From NCBI GenBank assembly GCA_029216955.1, contig JANAVB010009598.1, positions 24,989,912 to 25,053,911 of the forward strand: DNA of 64,000 bases, read 5' to 3'. A model generated the notes under the pieces. That model was given only the letters and a program-made list of their open reading frames with translations. It ran no database searches and was not told where the DNA came from. Position 1 is the first letter of the stretch. Every line of letters begins with the position of its first letter. This document shows positions 1 through 11,539 of the stretch, piece by piece. This DNA is from Iris pallida. Lineage: Eukaryota; Streptophyta; Magnoliopsida; Asparagales; Iridaceae. A program made the translations under genes and the position numbers.

Positions 1-1946
1 TCTACAGAGGTTGTACATGAAAATCTACTGGATTGATTACATAACCACTTCTACTCCCCCGCCCCAATCAATACACAAGGATCAAGCTAAGTTATGTTAT
101 TGCACAAGAAGTATAGTCGCACACGAGATCATGTGAATACATGAATATACACGATTTCACACGATTTATACACGAATGTCACGAATACAAGGAGTACACG
201 ATGCTCACGATAAAGTACATGAACACGAATACCCGATGTATCCGCTAAGGGGATAACATCGCACAACAAGATCCATATAGTACTAATCCGTGTTTCCAAC
301 GTGTCAGCATCATGTAAAGTAATCTAAAGCAGGAAATATAATCCTAAACAAGATATGAAATGATCAGAGAATATACTCGCCTGATATATGAATGTCCAAG
401 GTAAAGATACTGTCCGAGGAGAGGTGTCTGGCTCCTGATTAGAACAGCACAAGTCACAACATGTCCCGAAGGGTAATATAAAGCACTGCAATGTATTCTA
501 CATGAATCTAGGTCAAACTAGGCCAAAGTCAACCCTTGGTCAACTCTGGTCAACTGTACTAGTCAAACTAGGTCAAACTAGGTCATGTCCTAATCCAGCA
601 AGTCTTACTAGGCCTAACCAAGACTATCCTAGCAAGCACACATCAATACAAGGCTATACAAGCCAACATACACCCAACTCTATATAGCATGCAATTATTC
701 AATACTCAAATAGGTAAGAATTCACATTGGATATACACTAGGTAATTTATTACTTTAAGCTATATATGTCTACATATATATACACATGCATATATTGGTA
801 TTCAACATTAGGTCTATAATCATGGCATTTCAAATGGTTATATAAACTTATATTACAACACAATATGCTAACATATATATAATATACATACATAGCTAAG
901 TTAACTATATTCATAAATACTTATTTAAGAGGCTATGTGTGTGTATGTGAACATGGCAAAGGGGCAAGTGAGGGTTAAATGGGCATACATAGTGTATACA
1001 TATCAAAGAGTGTCAAAGTGTAAGTGAACAAATTGTCAAGTGTGATAGTGTCAACATAGTGTAGGGGATACATGAGGTAATATAGGATTTGTATTAACAT
1101 AGAATATTACATGTTATTAACTTGTATATTGCATACATTACATCTATTATTATATTACATTCATGCTTGCATTCATTCATCATTCATTTATTCTCTTGCA
1201 CTACTATATGCACCATACATTACATACTATGGAACCTACATATTCATTACAAGCCATACTTATACATGCTTACATTAGATAGGATACTTACACCTCATAC
1301 ATCATTTATTTAACCATTTATTCATGCTTGCATTCTCTATTTAATTACATAATGTATATACATTAACATGGGTTAAAATCAAATAAAACATTATATTACA
1401 CACAAGGGTGCACAAAATGCATATGCCGAATAGTAACTCCTACTAATAATCAATACTGTATCATCTCAGCATGAATTAAAATCTAGGATTAAAGTATATT
1501 ATAGATCTATGTGTTAGCTTTCCGAAACTTCAAACGGATCACGTTTTCGTTTCCGAAAACTACCGGAATCGCGAAAACACCGAGAACGCGTTTGTCTTTC
1601 GTACAGCTGACACTCAAATAATTCTCTAGAAAGTTACAGAAAGAATTAGGCCTATTAATACATATTTTTGGAAAGATAACTTTAATACGCTTCTTTTAAA
1701 AAAAACGGGAGATTAAACTGAGTTTTGAGCTAGAAGTTATGACATTTCTAAGTTAAGGCTGAAATTAAAAACGTGGATAAAAATCATGACGGATTTAGAT
1801 AGTCTGAGCCAAAGAATACACAATATATATCCTAATTATCCACAACAATAATGACAATAATAATACGAGGAACCACACTCACAAACTTGATTATATAATC
1901 ATCATAAACTATTTATTACATATATAAATATAGATACACTCTCATT

Positions 1947-1984
<38 letters not shown>

Positions 1985-2998
1985 CACAAATCTATATATG
2001 TAACATGAACACATCTATAATAGATACATGAATAAAATGTAAAGTACTCAAGAACACATCTCCACATATTCAAATCTGATATTTAATATGAATTAATTCA
2101 TTTAATCAATATTTTAAATATAAAGTGTGTCCAAGTTTGGAGGTTTTTCCCATGAACACAAGACACAACAATAATACAATAGAAATCCCTAAAGGACACA
2201 TAATGGACACAAGAGGACACAAAATATGGACACAACAATGGGGGTCATTCCTATGGTTAAAACTTTTCTAAATGCAAAATAGAGAAATAAAAGAGAAGAA
2301 AATATTACCTAAAGGAGAGAAAATCCAAAGAGAAAGGTTTCTTCCTTGGAAGAGCTTGAGAGCACTTGGGGAAGAAGACTTCTCAAAGAAAGGAAATGAG
2401 ATGGGAGTCCTATTAGGGCCGGCCACAATGGTTATATCCCCCCTTCATTGAATATTACAAGTTTGCCCCTCCCTTAGTTACAAGTGTTTAAAACAATTTT
2501 GGTTAGGGTTTCGGGGTAAAAGGGTCAAAATAAAAACTCTAAATGGTTAACCTAATAATTAGGATTATGACTAATCTTTCTAACATGACTAATTAAAATG
2601 TGGGCCATGGCTAACTAATGCATGGGTCCAACTAGAGTCTAAGTTACCCCGGGTCCCCGTTACAAGTCGGATTGAGATAAAATTCGAACCCGACTCAAAT
2701 AATCCCAAAACAGTATCATAAATAATAAAATAATATCAAAATAATTCAAAGAGGTCAAATGCAAAATATCTTTAGGCCAAAAATGACATTAAAATATCAT
2801 AATCACATGGTTAGGCTCTAGGTCAAACAGTCTCTAGGGTTTCACTAGCAAAACGTCAAAATCACAAGTCATTGATTTAAATAATTTTAAAATGATTTAA
2901 AATTACCAAAAATTATATCATGAATTAAATATTATTATTAAAATAATTATAAACACGAAATTTTAAAATTATCCTCATTTGGGAAACTGGGTGCTACA
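1..2998 (-). mobile_element. LTR of Gypsy-type element B, copy B1 (one end outside window)
   Basis: On the + strand this LTR ends in ctgggtgctaca at 2998 and is followed at once by a minus-strand polypurine tract and a 'tcgtcctcgaaattt' motif (3020-3040), the usual 3' end of plant Gypsy internal regions. Bases 1706-2998 recur at 24520-25843 with few changes. Bases 1-700 resemble the family A LTR at lower identity: the 'actcccc..ccccaatcaata' stretch, 'gtgtcagcatcatgtaaagtaatct', and a GTCAA-rich stretch at 500-600. A and B are therefore related families. No coding region is seen, and the short ORFs at 502 and 1122 are chance frames. An (AT)n run lies at about 1951-1980. The other end of the LTR is outside the window. 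Confidence 0.75.
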
Positions 2999-3014
2999 AC
3001 TCTACCCACCTTAG
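2999..3014 (-). other. Polypurine tract of element B1
   Basis: Read on the minus strand the sequence is ctaaggtgggtagagt, directly next to the LTR start tgtagcaccc. This purine-rich block primes plus-strand DNA synthesis in LTR retrotransposons. The same block stands at 25844-25859 in copy B2. Confidence 0.65.
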
Positions 3015-5358
3015 AAAAATTTCGTCCTCGAAATTTAAGATCGATAGTACTCCTTCTAGAGCCTCTAACCTACCCAATATCTAAGGTAACACTTCTTAAC
3101 ACTGGAATAATAAACGGACATCTAAAAAATGTCAATCTAGGAATACCTCCAATACTGCTCTGCTGTACGGCGGTAATGGAACTTCAATAAAATATGGACT
3201 GGAACCTATATCCAAGGGACTGGACCTATTTTAAAGTGGTCTTAACTAAGGAGGAAAAGGAACTGATCATAGGATATAGGTATGCTCAAACTATTATCTT
3301 CCTATTAACCATCTATTAATACATTCTATTACCATAGGAACGATGTATTACTAAGACATATAGGCCCCTATCTCTCATAACACATTTATACTCACCAAAA
3401 GACTAGTACATCCTATCAAGGCTGATACTATAATCTCTCATAAATCTCATAAGCTACATGTTTATAGACACACATTCCCACATCAAGGACTAACCTATAT
3501 ATATCTACAACAGATACTAATGGAGTGACGTCCCTATTTCCCAACAATCAAGGTCTTAAAAAAATTTATCTAAATCATGCAATTTGAAGGAATAGTATAC
3601 AAGGTCAGGGCATACCATAGCAGTTGGAAGTCTCACCTAGGTACACTAATCATTCTAGGTCAAAACAGTACTATGGTATCAACACACAACAATCTAGGGT
3701 GTCCTAATTAGAAAGGTAAAGGAACAACAATCATCAAGGTTGTAGGGCTGTCTACCATCCTATATAAAAATTGGTCATTAACTAGCAACTAAAAAATTAT
3801 TAAAAGGTTACTATTCCATAAAATGGCAAAAATTGAAAATTTAGGCACAACAAATCACAAATAGATTTTTTTTCTTGACACGATCTAAGTTGATCAATTT
3901 CGGGACAAAACGAGATTTAGGCAAGAAGGAAAATCTATGAAATCAAAGTATAAGCACGAGCATCCAATGATGGAGGTTCAGGTCATGATTAAATTTAATT
4001 CGACTGAGTACGAATACGAGGTTCATGGGCGATGAAAAGATTTCAAGGAGAATTGTCAAAGCTGTCGCGAATGAGACTCTAGGGTCAAGTTTAACTATGT
4101 CTCCATTCTCGTAGATTGATACATGAAAAAGCGAACCAAAGTACAATAGGTTGATCAGACCATCATGTACCGGTTCTGATTAGACAATATGTTAGTGGGT
4201 GGCCACCCAATAAAATATGTCATGACCAAGCTCGAAAATAGATAAGCTTGCAAAACTAAGGCTAATTTAGCAGCACAAGATATAAGGATGGTAATGATGA
4301 AAGGAATTAGATAGTCCAAGTTTCTTAACCAACGGGTCAAGTAATCAAATAAGGTACAAGGTTAAGCATCTAAGGAAACAAGCAGAACACCATCACATGT
4401 CGGGTCGAAAGAATTGAGTCAAGGCTGAATTTCTAATTGAAATAAGAAGAAATTTAGTATAATGGTAGAGGTTATAGTTTAGCCAGTTGACCAGAAAATC
4501 ATATCAAGAAAATAGAGTACAAGAAGATGGGTTTTAGTGGGACATGATATACCTACACGAAGGTGAGCTCGTCTAGGTCTTGCATATAAGATTTGTTGGA
4601 GGGTAACAGCTAGTATTATATTCCGAATATCAAAGTCACGATAAGGAACGTCAAGGATCTCAATTAGAAAGTGGGAGTTCAAGAGGTGGTAATTAATGCA
4701 CAAAAATAATGAAGATCGAGTTAGTCATCTGCTTCTGATACTCTTAAGTTCATCTGGTCATAACTTGCCAATCATATCTTTACCTCACCAGTCTCCATAT
4801 GAAAATTAACCTTTACTTAAACCCTTACCATGACTACCGTAGGCAATTCCCAATTTCCCAACATCACTCTTGAAGCACAACCCTCACATTTAGGAATCAA
4901 CATTAACCATTTATTTAAATTTCCAAGTTCTTTCACCTTGTCTTAAATTTGACCCAAAACCTCTAAATCTCGTTTACGAATTCCTTGAACTTGTTCAAAT
5001 TGTTCTCCTCGTATTATTTAATTTAAATCTCTAGGCCTTACAAAACTTATCTTCCATCATAAAATCAACTTTCGTATTTTCTTCGACATACACCCTTGAA
5101 TATTATTCTCCTAAAAAATATTTCACAACAATCTCTAAACTTCCATAACTTTGTGTTCTCTCTATCCCTAGTCATTTCCTCGCAACATCTTGTTTAATAT
5201 CCTTATTAAACACAATTAACTTCTCTTTTCCATTACTAACCTTCTACATAGCCTTAGGGTAAATCCTCCCAAGAATCAATAACCAAGATTTTCTAAGTTC
5301 TCAAAACTAGGTTAACCTCTGATATTCTCATTAGTTTTGAATACACCTATAAACTATC
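2999..5358 (-). mobile_element. Internal 3' portion of element B, copy B1, non-coding
   Basis: Starts at the polypurine tract (minus strand, 2999-3014) and runs to the edge of the A1 LTR at 5359. About 1.95 kb of it (2999 to about 4945) is repeated at 25844-27799. The longest open frames are 61-74 codons (minus, 3943-4703) and match no domain I know. I see no gag, protease, reverse transcriptase or integrase motif. It is either the long 3' untranslated part of a Gypsy element or the body of a non-autonomous one. It is cut at 5358 by family A. Confidence 0.65.
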
Positions 5359-6260
5359 TGTCACGACCCGCACCCTAGAGTAAGGGCACAAGAAGTGGGT
5401 ACGTCCAGCCTACGCCGCAGTGTCGGCTGTAGAACGCTGTCCTAGGTCAATCATCTAACAATATAAAGTACATGTACAGTTTATACTCTCCGAATGGAGG
5501 TGACAAACAAAAAACAATCTCAATCACATCTAGGTAGAAGAATGAATGATAGATAGATAGACAGCAACTCAAGAGAACAGTAGAATAGATGAAATAAGTC
5601 CAAGTGTCTAGGATAACATAACATCAGAATGTCAACTCATAATACAATAAGTCTAAGAGTCTATATATCTCAACATCTCAAAATACAACTCAGATGTGAG
5701 ACAAAATGATAATACAGAAAAGACTGTCTAGCTAAACTAGCCTAGACTACTGGGGCAACATCCTCAGCTGCAGGTGGATCCTGCTGAGGGTCCACAACAT
5801 AAGTATCATCTAGTCCTGCTCCATAATAGGTAGACAACAGGGCATCATCCTCATCCTCTGTAATATTTTCAACAGGTCCAGTCAGGACAGGAACGAGCAC
5901 AATACATCTCACGCAGTGCATAGTATGATAGGAAATATAAAGCATACCATAGAGTAAAATACAGAAAACACTGAAAGAAGATACATGTAGCAAAAGAGAT
6001 AACTGTAATAAAATATCTACTATAATAGAGAACTAGCAGTGTCTAGTGAGTCAGAGTAAAATATAGACACGTGAAATGGCATAGGAGATTCATGGCTACA
6101 GCTAAGAGTGATTCATGACTATAGCTACTGGGGTAATATCCACATGACTATTTCTACTCCCCCATCCCCAATCAATATACAAGGATCTATTCAGGTTATG
6201 TTAAGATTCGTGATAAGCCCATAAATGGGATTCATGAGAGGCTCTGTGAATGAGAGTACA

Positions 6261-6263
6261 TGA
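6261..6263. other. Target-site duplication TGA, left of CACTA
   Basis: TGA stands directly before the CACTA terminus and again at 13944-13946. The unoccupied site in A2 (20701-20720, gtacatgagtcacaag) has a single TGA. A 3-bp duplication is the hallmark of the CACTA superfamily. Confidence 0.95.
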
Positions 6264-6293
6264 CACTACCAAAATACACTCATTTAGCGACGG
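6264..6293 (+). repeat. CACTA left terminal inverted repeat
   Basis: Thirty bases starting CACTACCAAAAT and ending TTTAGCGACGG. They pair with 13914-13943: the outer 12 and inner 12 bases are identical in inverted orientation, with a diverged middle. Confidence 0.93.
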
Positions 6294-6605
6294 CTTTTTA
6301 GCGACGAAATTTTTTCGTCGGTATTAGCGACGGTTTCGTGGCCGCTCAGTGACTGATTTTCGACTACAAGCCTTTGCCATTTTTATTTTAATTTTAGGAG
6401 GAGGAACAGTCGCGTCGCCGTCGCTAGACTGACGGTAATATAGCGATGGATTTACCTTCGTCGCAACACATCGTATATTTTGGCGGAATTGTGTAGAAAT
6501 TGGCGGGACATATTTCGACGACTTAGCGACGGGTAGTCAGTCGGCACATATCAAAAAGGGCGCTACCGACGGGACGGATGCATACCAGTCGCTAGTCCGT
6601 CGCTA
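6294..6605. repeat. CACTA left subterminal repeat region
   Basis: Many short copies of gcgacgg and cgtcgcta in both orientations, for example around 6298, 6325, 6420, 6440, 6530 and 6590. In the En/Spm family such subterminal clusters bind the TNPA-type protein. That role is inferred here. Confidence 0.8.
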
Positions 6606-6709
6606 TATATACATTCCAGACTTTAAATGAAACGGCGGAGGGAACTTTTCGCATTCCCCCCAAATTCACTCTTTCTCCTCTTTCTCTCTCTCTCGTCTCT
6701 CCTTCCTCC

Positions 6710-7039
6710 NNNNNNNNNNNNNNNNNNNNNNNNNNNNNNNNNNNNNNNNNNNNNNNNNNNNNNNNNNNNNNNNNNNNNNNNNNNNNNNNNNNNNNNNNNN
6801 NNNNNNNNNNNNNNNNNNNNNNNNNNNNNNNNNNNNNNNNNNNNNNNNNNNNNNNNNNNNNNNNNNNNNNNNNNNNNNNNNNNNNNNNNNNNNNNNNNNN
6901 NNNNNNNNNNNNNNNNNNNNNNNNNNNNNNNNNNNNNNNNNNNNNNNNNNNNNNNNNNNNNNNNNNNNNNNNNNNNNNNNNNNNNNNNNNNNNNNNNNNN
7001 NNNNNNNNNNNNNNNNNNNNNNNNNNNNNNNNNNNNNNN
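6710..7039. other. Assembly gap of 330 N
   Basis: Undetermined bases between a CT-rich stretch (6660-6709) and a GC-rich minisatellite. The gap most likely reflects collapse or loss of that repeat. The long open frames that cross it on both strands are artefacts of N and GC-rich repeat. Confidence 0.95.
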
Positions 7040-7640
7040 GCTTGGGGCGGGGCGTCGGGGTCTGGGAGGCGGGCTTGGGTTTGGGGTGGTGGCTGTGGCG
7101 GCTTGCTTGGGTCGGGGTCTGGGCGGTGGGCTTGGGGCGGGGGCGTCGGGGTTGGGAGGCGGGATTGGGTGCTCGGGGGCTGGGCGGCTTGCTTGGGTCG
7201 GTGGTCTGGGCGGCTGGCTTGGGGCGGGGCGTCGGGGCTGGGCGGCTGGCTTGGGTCGGGGCTGGGCGGTGGCTTGGGGCGTGAGCGTGGTCGGGGGCTG
7301 GGCGCTGGCTTGGGTCGGGGGCTGGGCGGTGGGCTTGAGGCGACGGCGTCGGGGGCGGGCGGGCGTGGCTTGGGGTGGGGCGTCGGGGGCTGTCGGCTGG
7401 CTTGGGTCGGGGGCTGGGCGGTGGGCTGGGCGCGGCGTCGGGGGCTGGGCGGCTGGCTTGGGTCGGGGGCTGGGCGGTAGGCTTGGGGCGGCGGCTCGGG
7501 GGCTGGGCGCTGGCTTGGGACGGGGGCATCGGGGCTGGACGGCTGGCTTGGGTCGGGGGCTGGGCGGTGGCTTGGGGCAGCGGCGTCGGGGGCTGGGGCG
7601 TCTGGCTTGGGGCGGCGGGCTTTGGTCGGGGACGGCGGTG
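7040..7640 (+). repeat. G-rich minisatellite inside CACTA
   Basis: Degenerate tandem arrangement of short blocks such as ggcttgggtcggggg, ctgggcggt and ggcttggggcgg, strongly G-biased on the + strand. Runs of three to five G at short intervals make it prone to G-quadruplex formation. Several overlapping frames stay open only because the repeat lacks stops. The base composition is unlike the AT-rich flanks. Confidence 0.85.
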
Positions 7641-7908
7641 GCTTTGCTTCTCAAATTCATCTGAGTTTATATATTGGCTAAATAATGTGTTATCCATTGG
7701 GTGTTTCATAGTTTGGTGGTGTTTGGATTTAAATGTGAATATATATGGGGTTTGGATTCATGGTTATATGTTCACTGTCTCAAGGACAGTGCAAGTTCTA
7801 TCAGTTGTGTGCTTCTGTATAGATGTATATATCTGTACATCTAGCTGTGATATACATCTGTATGTGACAATCTCAGTTAGTGACGGACTAGGTCCGTTAG
7901 CGGCGGAT

Positions 7909-8275
7909 ATTTCCAGCTCCATTAATTGCATTAATTACGGTACGACATGGTGACGGATATTCCCTGCCATGCGACGGCTAGGCAGAAACTATGTTGCCGT
8001 AGATAAAGTTGCCTGTCCTCCGACCCTCATCCCTCGGCAATGATGATACGACAACCCATCTCTATATCTATATAGTAGTAGATGATGTCTAGTATATTAT
8101 ATAGGAGTTCATCTTGATTCTGTTACGTACGTCCTTCAGATACTAGATACGATAAGGTTAACATATCATACACGATATGTATACAGAAGATATAGATGAT
8201 TCACACAATGTATGCTAGAATGAATCTTGGATTGTGTTCTGAGCCATCCGTTCTCACACTTAAAACATATAGGAA
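7909..8275 (+). repeat. CACTA internal module, copy 1
   Basis: Contains ggtacgacatggtga, cctccgaccctcatccctcg, caatgatgatacgacaacc, gattctgttacg and a tail reading atgctagaatgaatcttgg then ttctgagccatccgttctc. The same order recurs at 8369-8720 and 9912-10235. The tail recurs alone at 10798-10850 and in diverged form at 11330-11385, and the tail is inverted at 10680-10735. Confidence 0.8.
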
Positions 8276-8368
8276 TTAGTAGTATGAGAGCGCCGGAGAG
8301 AGTGAAGCGCCGGAGGGAGGAGGAGAGAGAGAGAGAGTAAAATGGTACGACATGGTGAAGTAGTACTG

Positions 8369-8720
8369 TATTTTGGCTCCAGTTCCAGCTCCATTTTCTA
8401 CGGTACGACATGGTGATCAGGACATAGTCTCTGCAGCCATTCGACTGGCGAGGTAGAAACTATGTCGTAGATAAGTTGACTGTCTTCCGACCCTCATTCC
8501 TCGACAATGATGATACGACAACCTATCCTATATCTTATATAGTAGTATATGTGTCTTAGTATTACATTATATGATTCATCTGATTCTGTTACGTTCTTCA
8601 GATACTAGATACGATAAAACATATCTACACCATATGTACAGAACATAGATGATTCACACTAATATGCTTGAATGAATCTTGGGTTGTCTTCTGAGACATC
8701 CGTTCTCACACTTGGCAAAA
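8369..8720 (+). repeat. CACTA internal module, copy 2
   Basis: Same order of blocks as copy 1, preceded by gtattttggctccag (8369), which also precedes copy 3. It ends ccgttctcacacttgg at about 8717. Several small indels separate it from copies 1 and 3. Confidence 0.8.
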
Positions 8721-8832
8721 AATTGAATTTTTTATACTTTATCGGCTTTCGAAAATGTACTCAAATTACATGATAGTTCCTTTAGTTAGCTTGCTATGTC
8801 AATTATATATTTGTGACTATCGATCTTACCAG

Positions 8833-9105
8833 ATGGTACCCATGACCCGAGGAGCGGCACGTCGTTTGAAGAAAACAGTAAATGCTGAGGTGGCTCCTCC
8901 TACAGTTGAGGAGGAAGTGGCACCGGTTGCTAGTGAGACCGGGAGTTCTATTCATCCAGCACCGGTAGCTAGTGAGACCGAGAGTTCTCTTCATGCAGCC
9001 CTTGCAAGGGACGACATCTCTCCTCGTGCCAAAAATCTCGCTTTTTCGAGGTGGATGCGTGAACGTATCACTGAGCGTTTGCGTGAGCGGCGTGGTTCTC
9101 ATTAG
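8833..9105 (+). CDS. Small ORF in CACTA, basic N-terminus and acidic middle, unknown function
   Basis: Starts at ATG 8833, directly after a possible splice acceptor (cttaccag), and gives 90 residues. The open frame continues upstream to 8755, but the AT-rich upstream part looks like leader or intron. The N-terminus is basic (TRGAARRLKK), the middle is rich in Glu/Ala/Pro with a repeated 'PVASET.SS' motif, and the C-terminus is arginine-rich with a WMRERITERLRER stretch that could form an amphipathic helix. The ORF at 12450-12761 has a similar layout. It may be the first exon of a transposon-encoded nuclear protein, but I do not recognise the family, and it may not be expressed. Confidence 0.4.
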   Translation: MVPMTRGAARRLKKTVNAEVAPPTVEEEVAPVASETGSSIHPAPVASETESSLHAALARDDISPRAKNLAFSRWMRERITERLRERRGSH

Positions 9106-9245
9106 CTATTAGTACTTATTTGTATTGGACTTTGGTATTGGGTTATTTTGTATTAGCTATTTGTATTGGACTCTTATTGAGTTGTTTTTGTATTAGACTA
9201 TTTGTACTGTCCTCCGACCCTCATCCCTCGGCAATGATGATAACG

Positions 9246-9866
9246 CAACCAACAAGAGAATATTAAATCCATCTCAGTATGACGTATACTTTGAGAGATC
9301 ACTATTACAAGAATGATATCAGTAGTGATTGAGTGCTGGAGGAGATATTATCAGAGTATACGTCCTACTCAGATTGGTCTCCCGTTACTAATTTTTCTGA
9401 CAGCATGGTGGATGTGCTCCGTCAACAGAATCTTGCTCCGAACCAAAACTTTGCCCCAGAGCTCAAGTAGACATCCTTCGTGTAAGCTCGAGTGAGAGGT
9501 TCCTGACAGCATGGTTGTCTCATTTGTCAAAGTATTCGTGCTCATCCCACATTGGTTGTGGGACGAGCACGGATACTTTGACAAAGGAGACCACCTTGCT
9601 GTCAGGACCTCTCACTCGAGCTCTACACGATGTCCACTTGAGCTCTGGGGCAAAGTTTTGGCTCGGAGCCAGATTCTGTTGACGGAGCACATCCACCATG
9701 CTGTCAGAAAAAAGTAACGGTGAGAGACCCATCTGAGTAGGACGTATACTCTGATAGTATCCCCTCCAGCACTCAATCCCACTACTGATATCATTCTGTA
9801 AAGGTGATCTCTCAGAGTATACGTCCTACTCAGATGGATCTCCAGAGTATCCTCTCCGGTTGGTTG
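9246..9866. repeat. Long hairpin 1 in CACTA
   Basis: A near-perfect inverted repeat with arms of about 300 bp and a loop of only about 7 bases centred near 9554. Paired landmarks are caaccaac (9246) with gttggttg (9859), gagtatacgtcctactcag (9354) with its complement near 9735, and ctgacagcatggtggatgtg (9400) with its complement near 9690. A transcript of either strand would fold into one stem. Short ORFs here are mirror frames of the two arms. Confidence 0.88.
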
Positions 9867-9911
9867 TTCTGAGCCATCCGTCCCAGGGATTTGATTCTGT
9901 ATTTTGGTTTC

Positions 9912-10235
9912 TGTATTTTGGCTCCAGCTCCATTTGTATTTGATCTACGGTACGACATGGTGATCAGGATATAGTCCCTGCAGCCATTCGACTGGCGAGG
10001 CAGAAACTATGTAGCCGTAGATAAAGTTGCCTGTCCTCCGACCCTCATCCCTCGGCAATGATGATACGACAACCTATCACTATATCTTATATAGTAGTGA
10101 TGATGTCTTAGTATTACATTAGTGAGTTCATCTTGATTCTGTTACGTCCTTCAGATACTATAACGATAAACATAGATGATTCACACTAATATATGCTAGA
10201 ATGAATCTTGACTTGGTACTGAGCCATCCGTTCTG
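9912..10235 (+). repeat. CACTA internal module, copy 3
   Basis: Third copy of the module, from gtattttggctccag to the tail ctgagccatccgttctg. Its distal part (from about 10117) is also the outer part of hairpin 2, so the module was present before or during formation of that inverted duplication. Confidence 0.78.
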
Positions 10236-10797
10236 ATCAAGCATCTTCCTTCTTCTCTCCTCCACCATGGCTCTGAACCAATCTGCTCCTCCCTACTTCC
10301 CTTCTTTTATTTGACTCTCTCAGCCACATATGACATCCAGCTCAAGTGTAGCGGAGGAGAAGAATCGGGCAGGAAGATGAGGGGGAAGCAGCACAGCCTG
10401 CGGCATGACCCGGAGGAAGTACAGAGGTTTTCTTCAACAGCCGTAGGAGAAATAGTTCTCCTACGGCTGTTGAAGAAAACCTATGTACTTCCTCCGGGTC
10501 ATGCCGCCGACTGTGCTGCTTCCCCTCATCTTCCTGCCCACTTCTTCTCCCCCGACTCTACACTTAAGCTGGATGTCATATGTTGCTGAGAGAGTCAAAT
10601 AAAAAGAAGTGAAGTAGGGAGGAGCAGATTGGTTCAGAGCCATGGTGGAGGAGAGGAGAAGGAAGATGCTTGATCAGAACGGATGGCTCAGAACACAAGC
10701 CAAGATTCATTCTAGCATACATTAGTGTGAATCATCTATTTTCTTATCGTATATAGTATCTGAAGGACGTAACAGAATCAAGATGAACTCACTAATG
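10117..10797. repeat. Long hairpin 2 in CACTA
   Basis: Inverted repeat with arms of about 335 bp meeting at a turn of a few bases near 10455 (ggagaaatagttctcc). The outer parts of the arms carry the module tail; the inner parts carry a different segment with ccatggctctgaaccaatct and its complement. Only scattered mismatches and small indels are visible, for example cttcttttatttgac against gtcaaataaaaagaag. Frames of 60-92 codons in the arms, such as minus 10461-10643, have no recognisable domain. Confidence 0.9.
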
Positions 10798-10869
10798 TAT
10801 GCTAGAATGAATCTTTGGTTGTGTTCTGAGCCATTCGTTCCGATACTTGGCAATTAAGTCATTCGACTG

Positions 10870-11328
10870 GTGAGGCAGCAACTATATATAAGGCTACTTG
10901 CATGTTCTTCCAACTTTAAATTACAAGATTACTACATTTGGTTACATAAATCACTAATCTCATCGCGGCCAATGTTTACAGTCCTGGTCTCAACTGTCTT
11001 CGATTCTATGATCCCATGCTTTCTGCCGAGTAAATTGACGCTAGGATGCGTTGACATGTTCTACGAAAGCGTCCAGAATCTTGACACTAAGTATCTGGAG
11101 ACCGAAGCTTGCAAGAAGATGCTGCTCGACCCTAGAAGTGAAGCAGAAAGGCTACGTGAGGGTTTAAAACTCAATGTCGATGATTTAAAACCTCGGCAAA
11201 TTTACGGGTACCCCACATTTGAGTGCTACACCAAGAATCACCGTGATGAGGTTAGTGATTTATTTAACCTAAGACATGGGATCATAGAATCGAAGACAGT
11301 TGAGACCAAGACTGTAAACATTATGTGA
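10870..11328 (+). CDS. ORF of 152 codons inside CACTA, unknown, possibly spurious
   Basis: An open frame from ATG 10870 to TGA 11326. No family is recognised. The central part has a charged, helix-like composition (ETEACKKMLLDPRSEAER). Against a real gene, its two halves contain the arms of an inverted repeat (10969-11019 and 11273-11319), so both N- and C-terminal residues derive from one sequence in opposite orientation. It could be a captured exon (about 11040-11270) framed by an inverted repeat. The upstream residues are AT-rich and leader-like. Confidence 0.25.
   Translation: MRQQLYIRLLACSSNFKLQDYYIWLHKSLISSRPMFTVLVSTVFDSMIPCFLPSKLTLGCVDMFYESVQNLDTKYLETEACKKMLLDPRSEAERLREGLKLNVDDLKPRQIYGYPTFECYTKNHRDEVSDLFNLRHGIIESKTVETKTVNIM
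10969..11319. repeat. Inverted repeat with 47-bp arms
   Basis: aatgtttacagtcctggtct (10969) through gattctatgatcccatg pairs with catgggatcatagaatcg (11275) through agactgtaaacatt, with about one mismatch. The unpaired middle is about 250 bp. Confidence 0.85.
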
Positions 11329-11539
11329 GTTCATCTAGAATAAATTTTGGGTTGTGTTCTGAGCTATTCGTTCCCATACTTGACAATTAAGCATGTGAAA
11401 TAGAACTGATTATGTTTAGTTTGTCTTACGATACAGATTTTCACATCCAAATTGAAATAGATCGTTACTTCATTGTTCGTACATGGATGTACTAGCGGAT
11501 CAATCTCCTGGACCGTAGGTACTTATAAGTATTGACCGT

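Noticed and set aside
6623..7709. ORFs of 345 and 347 codons on both strands
   Set aside because: They cross the 330-N gap and continue in a GC-rich minisatellite that lacks stops; residues are Pro/Arg/Ala or Gly/Leu/Ala repeats.
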